Assembly: GCF_014649795.1 (NCBI RefSeq) | Contig: NZ_BMTS01000014.1 | Location: 62,001 to 126,000, forward strand | From: Streptomyces melanogenes | Lineage (GTDB): Bacteria > Actinomycetota > Actinomycetes > Streptomycetales > Streptomycetaceae | Direction: 5' to 3' | Length of the DNA: 64,000 nt | Part shown: in pieces, positions 58,194-64,000 of the stretch | How positions within the stretch are numbered: position 1 is the stretch's first letter | Layout: each line of letters starts with the position of its first letter | Program-made: the position numbers and the translations under genes | Notes under the pieces: model-generated | What the model saw: only the letters and a program-made list of their open reading frames with translations | What the model was told of the DNA's origin: nothing | Database searches by the model: none

Positions 58194-59606
58194 TCACCCC
58201 GCACGTCTCCGACCCGCACTGTCGCTCACCCGGATCAGCAGCGCCACCATCACCCAGTTCGCCACCAGCGACGAACCCCCCTTCGCCAGGAACGGGAGCG
58301 CCTTGCCCGTGAGGGGGATCAGGCCCGTCACACCGCCGACCACCACGAACACCTGGAGGGCCAGCGCCGCCGCCAGGCCCGTCGCCAGCAGCTTTCCGAA
58401 CGCGTCGTGGGCCGCCAGGGCCGTCCGCAGACCCCGCTGGACCAGCAGGCCGTACAGCAGGAGCACCGCCATCACCCCGGCCATGCCCAGCTCCTCCCCG
58501 ACCGTCGTCAGGATGAAGTCGCTGCGGCCCGCGAAGCCGACCAGCTCGGGGTGGCCCTCGCCCAGGCCCGTGCCGGTCATCCCGCCGCTGCCGAAGCTGA
58601 ACAGGCCCTGCGCCAGCTGGTCGGAGACCAGGCCCGGCGGGCGCCTGTCCGGCGGCAGGAAGATGTCGAAGGGGTGCCGCCAGGCCTCGATCCGGCCCTT
58701 GACGTGCGGCTCGGTCGAGCCGACCACGTACGCCCCGACCGCCGCCATCAGCACCCCGCACAAGATCCAGCTGGTGCGCTCGGTCGCCACGTACAGCATG
58801 ACCACGAAGAGGCCGAAGAAGATCAGCGACGTACCCAGGTCGCGTTCGAAGACCAGCACCAGCAGGCTCAGCACCCAGATCGCCACCAGCGGCGCCATCT
58901 GGCGGCCGGGCGGCAGCCGGACGCCCAGGACCTTGCGGCCGGTGAGCGCCAGCGAGTCGCGGTGGACCACCAGATAGCCCGCGAAGAACACCGTGATCAT
59001 GATCTTCACGAACTCGCCGGGCTGGAGCGAGAACGGACCCAGGAAGATCCAGCGCTTGGCGCCGTACGTGTCCGCGCCGAAGAACGACGGGGCCATCAGC
59101 AGGACCAGCGCCACCACCATCGAGACGTAGATGTAGCGCTGGAGGCGGCGGTGGTCGCGCAGCAGCGCCACCGTCAGCAGACAGCCCGCCAACCCGATCA
59201 CCGTCCACACCAGCTGCCCCGGCGCGGTCGGCGCCGACTTGAACGCCTTCGCGTACGCCGGGTCGAGCCGGTACAGCAGCACCAGGCCGAGCCCGGACAG
59301 CAGCACCGCCAGCGGGAGGATCAGCGGGTCCGCGTACGCCGCGAACCTGCGTACGGTCAGATGCCCGGCCAGCGAGATCAGCGTCATGCTCACCGCGAAC
59401 TCGGCGGTGGCGCGCGGGATCCCGCCGGTCAGCGCCGCCGAGACGCACGCGTGGCCGCCGACCGTGACGACCACGACCAGCGCGAGCAGCAGCGCCTCGG
59501 TGCGGCGGCGCGCGGACGCCAGCGCCCGCCCCGGCCCCTCCACGAGGGGCTCGCTGCGGTCGTCCGTCCGGGACCCCGCTCCCGTATCCGTACGCATCGT
59601 CCTCAT
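58194..59606 (-). CDS. FtsW/RodA/SpoVE-family cell cycle protein
   Basis: 470 residues from the ATG at 59606; TAGGGT seven bases upstream suggests a leaderless start. About twelve hydrophobic helices. SEDS family marks: GAKRWIFLGPFSLQPGEFVKI and FERDLGTSLIFFGLF, and the large loop with GHPELVGFAGRSDF. Lipid II polymerase by family. No penicillin-binding partner is adjacent in the window. Confidence 0.92.
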   Translation of the reverse strand: MRTMRTDTGAGSRTDDRSEPLVEGPGRALASARRRTEALLLALVVVVTVGGHACVSAALTGGIPRATAEFAVSMTLISLAGHLTVRRFAAYADPLILPLAVLLSGLGLVLLYRLDPAYAKAFKSAPTAPGQLVWTVIGLAGCLLTVALLRDHRRLQRYIYVSMVVALVLLMAPSFFGADTYGAKRWIFLGPFSLQPGEFVKIMITVFFAGYLVVHRDSLALTGRKVLGVRLPPGRQMAPLVAIWVLSLLVLVFERDLGTSLIFFGLFVVMLYVATERTSWILCGVLMAAVGAYVVGSTEPHVKGRIEAWRHPFDIFLPPDRRPPGLVSDQLAQGLFSFGSGGMTGTGLGEGHPELVGFAGRSDFILTTVGEELGMAGVMAVLLLYGLLVQRGLRTALAAHDAFGKLLATGLAAALALQVFVVVGGVTGLIPLTGKALPFLAKGGSSLVANWVMVALLIRVSDSAGRRRAG

Positions 59607-59774
59607 CGGCTCGACCCTAAGGACCCTTTCGCCCGGATGGCGAGGGTTCTCCCGAAGGAGTCGTGTCGCAAAGTCCACAGGGGTCCGGACGAACCGGACA
59701 GGTGAATTCTTCGTCGGCGCCGCCCGCGAGGGCCGCCCCGGACCCGTCGGAATTCGGCCGCCACGGCCCGCGGC

Positions 59775-59801
59775 TTGGCACTCCGCTTGACCGAGTGCTA
59801 A
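59775..59801. promoter_or_regulatory. CIRCE operator 1 (HrcA site) of groES-groEL1
   Basis: TTGGCACTC-N9-GAGTGCTAA, one mismatch from the consensus TTAGCACTC-N9-GAGTGCTAA. The spacer contains the -35 box TTGACC of the promoter. Confidence 0.95.
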
Positions 59802-59816
59802 TCGCCGTCCTAGTCT
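59787..59816 (+). promoter_or_regulatory. groES promoter
   Basis: TTGACC (59787-59792) and TAGTCT (59811-59816) with an 18-base spacer. The -35 lies inside CIRCE 1 and the -10 lies between the two CIRCE copies, so HrcA binding would block transcription. Confidence 0.8.
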
Positions 59817-59821
59817 CGGCT

Positions 59822-59848
59822 CTGGCACTCCCCACCGGAGAGTGCCAA
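59822..59848. promoter_or_regulatory. CIRCE operator 2 (HrcA site) of groES-groEL1
   Basis: CTGGCACTC-N9-GAGTGCCAA, a second HrcA site with 8-bp arms on the same face as the transcription start region. Confidence 0.95.
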
Positions 59849-59947
59849 CACAGCGACGGGCAGGTCCGGCACCCGCGACGACGGATCCACCTGGTCGCCA
59901 CCTCAGACAGTTAACCCCGTGAGATCTCCGAAGGGGGAGGTCGGATC

Positions 59948-60256
59948 GTGACGACCGCCAGCTCCAAGGTTGCCATCAAGCCGCTCGAGGACCGCATTGT
60001 GGTCCAGCCGCTCGACGCCGAGCAGACCACGGCCTCCGGCCTGGTCATTCCGGACACCGCCAAGGAGAAGCCCCAGGAGGGCGTCGTCCTGGCCGTGGGC
60101 CCGGGCCGGGTCGAGGACGGCAAGCGCGTCGAGCTCGACGTCGCCGTCGGTGACGTCGTGCTCTACAGCAAGTACGGCGGCACCGAGGTGAAGTACAACG
60201 GCGAGGAGTACCTCGTCCTCTCGGCTCGCGACGTGCTCGCGATCATCGAGAAGTAA
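59948..60256 (+). CDS. groES: Co-chaperonin GroES
   Basis: 102 residues, GTG start with GGGGAGG upstream. [21 protein letters not shown] and the mobile loop and ENVLAIIE-like end (RDVLAIIEK) are typical. It caps GroEL. The gene is under two CIRCE sites and precedes groEL1 by 115 bases that carry a hairpin. Confidence 0.99.
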   Translation: MTTASSKVAIKPLEDRIVVQPLDAEQTTASGLVIPDTAKEKPQEGVVLAVGPGRVEDGKRVELDVAVGDVVLYSKYGGTEVKYNGEEYLVLSARDVLAIIEK

Positions 60257-60280
60257 TTCATCTCGAAGCGAATGCTTCTG

Positions 60281-60331
60281 AACTGCGCCCCTGGCCACCC
60301 CGCTGACAGCCGGGCGGCGAGGGGCGCAGTT
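60281..60331 (+). terminator. Hairpin between groES and groEL1
   Basis: A 12-bp stem (aactgcgcccct, 60281-60292; aggggcgcagtt, 60320-60331) with a 27-base loop, followed by ttcg. It may attenuate read-through or mark a processing site between the two messages. Confidence 0.6.
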
Positions 60332-60362
60332 TTCGTAATCCCGAGTTTTCCGAGAGGGCTGA

Positions 60363-62000
<1,638 letters not shown>

Positions 62001-62034
62001 CCTGGTGTGACGCACTGACGTCCCACGACGTGTG

Positions 62035-62074
62035 AAGGCCCCCGCTTCCGGATCTTTCCGGGGGCGGGGGCCTT
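62035..62074 (+). terminator. Terminator after groEL1
   Basis: An 11-bp perfect stem (aaggcccccgc 62035-62045, gcgggggcctt 62064-62074) with an 18-base loop, 34 bases after the stop. Confidence 0.75.
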
Positions 62075-62136
62075 CCCCGTTGTGGGCAGGGGCCTCAGGC
62101 GTACGTACGTGTCTCAGGCGGCTGTACGTACGTGTC

Positions 62137-62829
62137 TCAGACGGCGCCGAGCTGCTTCATCAGACCCAGCGCGTCCTCGTGCCACCAGCCCTCCTGGATC
62201 TTGCCGTCCTTGCAGCGGAAGACCGTGGTGCCGGTCATCGTGCACACCTTGCCGGTGGGCGCGATGCCCATGAAGTCGCCCTTGTGGGTGCCCGTCCAGG
62301 TCCACAGCGTCACCACGTCGTCGCCCTCGCAGATCTGCCGGTCGAGCGAGAAGGTGAACTCGAACGCGTTCCGCCACCCCGTGACGTCGCTGCGGATGCC
62401 CTCGGACCCGACGACGGTCTCCTCGTCCTTGATGATGTCGTGGTCGGCGTAGTCGGCCGCGAACACCTCGTCGATGGCGTCGAGGTTGCCCCCGACGGCG
62501 ATCTCGTGGAAGAACCGGCGGACGGTTGCGGCGTTCAACTGCTCGTCGCGGACCACGTCGAGGTCGGTGAAGGTGGGCATGCCGTCGCAGAGAGCCACCA
62601 TCTCCTCGAAGATGCGGTTCGTCTCCGGGAGCTTGGAGTTCGCCATGGCCTCGTCGTACGAGGGGAATTCGACGACCTCGACGAAGTGCGACCCGTCGGC
62701 GCGGTCCTTGCCGATGAGGCCGCGGGTGGCGGTCCGCTTGCCCTTGGTCTGCTCGACCCAGCGGTCCATGAGCCGGTCCAGGTCGTCGTACCGCTCGGTC
62801 TTGAAGTCGATAATCTGTGCGAATTTCAT
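62137..62829 (-). CDS. Ester cyclase/SnoaL-like protein with an N-terminal dimeric alpha-beta barrel
   Basis: 230 residues from the ATG at 62827-62829 (CAGGGAGACGTC upstream). Residues 1-95 resemble an antibiotic biosynthesis monooxygenase-like barrel (MKFAQIIDFKT, VEVVEFPSYDEAMANS); residues 105-230 a SnoaL/NTF2-like domain (VRRFFHEIAVGGNLDAIDEV, WTGTHKGDFMGIAPTG, EGWWHEDALGLMKQLG). Substrate unknown; the family includes polyketide cyclases and general hydrolases. Confidence 0.88.
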   Translation of the reverse strand: MKFAQIIDFKTERYDDLDRLMDRWVEQTKGKRTATRGLIGKDRADGSHFVEVVEFPSYDEAMANSKLPETNRIFEEMVALCDGMPTFTDLDVVRDEQLNAATVRRFFHEIAVGGNLDAIDEVFAADYADHDIIKDEETVVGSEGIRSDVTGWRNAFEFTFSLDRQICEGDDVVTLWTWTGTHKGDFMGIAPTGKVCTMTGTTVFRCKDGKIQEGWWHEDALGLMKQLGAV

Positions 62830-62970
62830 GACGTCTCCCTGCGTGGCGATGGGCGGTGGTCGGGCTGCGGTTGGGCTGCCATCCACATGGGAATACGTCC
62901 AGTTTAGTGTGATTTGACCAGGCCAGGCCGGTCGGGCACGGTCGGCCGAGTGGCGCCGCTCAGGCCGAGG

Positions 62971-63999
62971 TCAGGCCGAGTGGCGCAGGGCCGCCGCGTG
63001 GACCGGGTCCGCGAAGGGCGCCCCGGCCGCGAACCGCTCCACCTCGTCCAGCGCCAGGTCCGCCATCCGGTGCAGCTCGTTGCCGAGCGACCCGGCGATG
63101 TGCGGGGTGAGCAGCACGTTGGGCAGGCCGTACAACGGGCTTTCGCGGGGCGGGAGTTCGGGCTCGGTGACGTCCAGTACGGCATGGAGGCGGCCGGTCA
63201 GGAGCTCGCCGAGCAGGGCGGCCTCGTCCACCAGGGAGCCGCGCGCGGTGTTGATCAGGGTGGCCCCGTCCGGCATCGCGGCGAGCTGACGGGCGCCGAT
63301 CATGCGCTCGGTGGCCGGGAGCTGCGGCGCGTGGACGGAGACGACGCTGCTGCGGGCGCACAGCTCGTCCAGGGCGACGAGCTCGACGCCCAGCCGGGCC
63401 GCCTCGGCCGCGTCCACGTACGGGTCGTGCAGCAGCACCCGGAAGTCGAACGGGCGCAGCAGATCGATCACCCGGCGGCCGATCCGGGAGGCGCCGACCA
63501 GGCCGACCGTCCGCCGGTAGTTGCCGGTGCCGTCGCCCTCGCGCAGCCAGTCGTGCGGGGCGCGCAGCTCCGCGTACCGCCGGGCCGAGGCCAGGACGCG
63601 CTTGCCCGCGAAGAGGATCGCGGCCAGCGTGTACTCGGCGACCGGCAGCGCGTTGGCCGCCGCCGCCGAGGTCACCGCGATGCCCCGCTCCCAGCATGCC
63701 TCGGTGATGTGGTGCTTCACCGAACCGGCGGCGTGCACCACGGCCCGCAGCCGGGGCGCCGAGGCCAGCACCTCGGCGGTGAGCGGCGGCGCGCCCCAGC
63801 AGGTCAGCAGTACGTCGGCCTCGGCCAGCGCCGCCGCCACGGCCGGCGCGGGCGCGACGAGCTCGTGGGCGACGAGGTCGGGGTCGGTGCGGGCGAGCGC
63901 GGCGAGGCGGGTGCGGTGCCGCTCCGCGAGCAGGCGTTCGGCGATCCCGGGGCCCATGGCGAGGAGGGCGGCGGGGCGGTTGTCAGTGGCGTGGTGCAT
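62971..63999 (-). CDS. D-2-hydroxyacid dehydrogenase
   Basis: 342 residues from the ATG at 63997-63999, near the window edge; a start further upstream cannot be excluded. Rossmann motif GLVGASRIGRRVIDLLRPFD, catalytic Arg in NTARGSLVDE, Glu in DVTEPELPP and His in LTPHIAGS. NAD-dependent oxidation of a 2-hydroxyacid; substrate unknown. Confidence 0.9.
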   Translation of the reverse strand: MHHATDNRPAALLAMGPGIAERLLAERHRTRLAALARTDPDLVAHELVAPAPAVAAALAEADVLLTCWGAPPLTAEVLASAPRLRAVVHAAGSVKHHITEACWERGIAVTSAAAANALPVAEYTLAAILFAGKRVLASARRYAELRAPHDWLREGDGTGNYRRTVGLVGASRIGRRVIDLLRPFDFRVLLHDPYVDAAEAARLGVELVALDELCARSSVVSVHAPQLPATERMIGARQLAAMPDGATLINTARGSLVDEAALLGELLTGRLHAVLDVTEPELPPRESPLYGLPNVLLTPHIAGSLGNELHRMADLALDEVERFAAGAPFADPVHAAALRHSA

Positions 64000-64000
64000 G

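Noticed and set aside
58048-59705. Plus-strand frames of 309 and 531 residues in the FtsW region
   Set aside because: Both are antisense to a protein with clear SEDS motifs and start within a repeat unit.

Overview
This is a high-G+C actinobacterial window and almost certainly a Streptomyces chromosome. Evidence: very GC-rich codon use with frequent GTG starts, an S10-spc-alpha ribosomal cluster in Streptomyces order, a groES-groEL1 pair behind two CIRCE operators, a WhiJ-type regulator triad, a TTA (bldA) codon in a regulator, and dispersed copies of a long extragenic inverted repeat typical of the genus. No tRNA, rRNA, insertion sequence or CRISPR array was seen.

Layout. 1-2.7 kb: accessory regulators (a truncated DNA-binding protein with a TTA codon, an RsbW-like ATPase, an XRE/DUF5753 regulator and its DUF397 partner). 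2.8-10.2 kb: a two-gene minus-strand operon of a SNF2-type helicase and a giant N6-adenine methyltransferase, resembling DrmD and DrmMI of class 1 DISARM but without drmA, drmB or drmC. 10.2-10.8 kb: a structured leader for the ribosomal cluster. 10.8-28 kb: rpsJ to rpsQ, rplN to rplO, secY, adk, map, infA, rpmJ, rpsM, rpsK, rpoA, rplQ, truA. 28-31.8 kb: a secreted-domain protein, an ABC-F ATPase, rplM and rpsI. 31.9-46.2 kb: cell-wall and housekeeping genes (glmM, coaA, glmS, acpS, nnr, an L,D-transpeptidase, alr, a hydrolase, tsaE, tsaB, rimI, tsaD) plus a YkuD-like protein that appears to lack its catalytic residues. 46.2-58.1 kb: an accessory stretch between two paralogous NodB lipoproteins. 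It holds an ECF42 sigma factor with its DGPF partner, a VOC protein, an imine-reductase-like enzyme, small membrane proteins, and a minus-strand polymorphic-toxin operon (two WXG100 proteins, a toxin with a C-terminal RNase A-like domain, a putative immunity gene, an orphan RNase A-like cassette and a CdiI-like immunity gene). 58.2-64 kb: an FtsW/RodA-family protein, groES-groEL1, an ester-cyclase-like protein and a D-2-hydroxyacid dehydrogenase.

How the parts fit. The core is translation, secretion and envelope precursor supply. Two accessory blocks sit beside it: the helicase-methyltransferase pair, placed where Streptomyces separates the S10 cluster from the str/tuf genes, and the toxin-immunity operon. 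These two blocks are the parts of the window most worth following up.

Method limits. All calls come from reading the sequence and protein translations by eye. Family names rest on recognised motifs, and hairpins, promoters and palindromes were found by hand without folding or statistical scoring.
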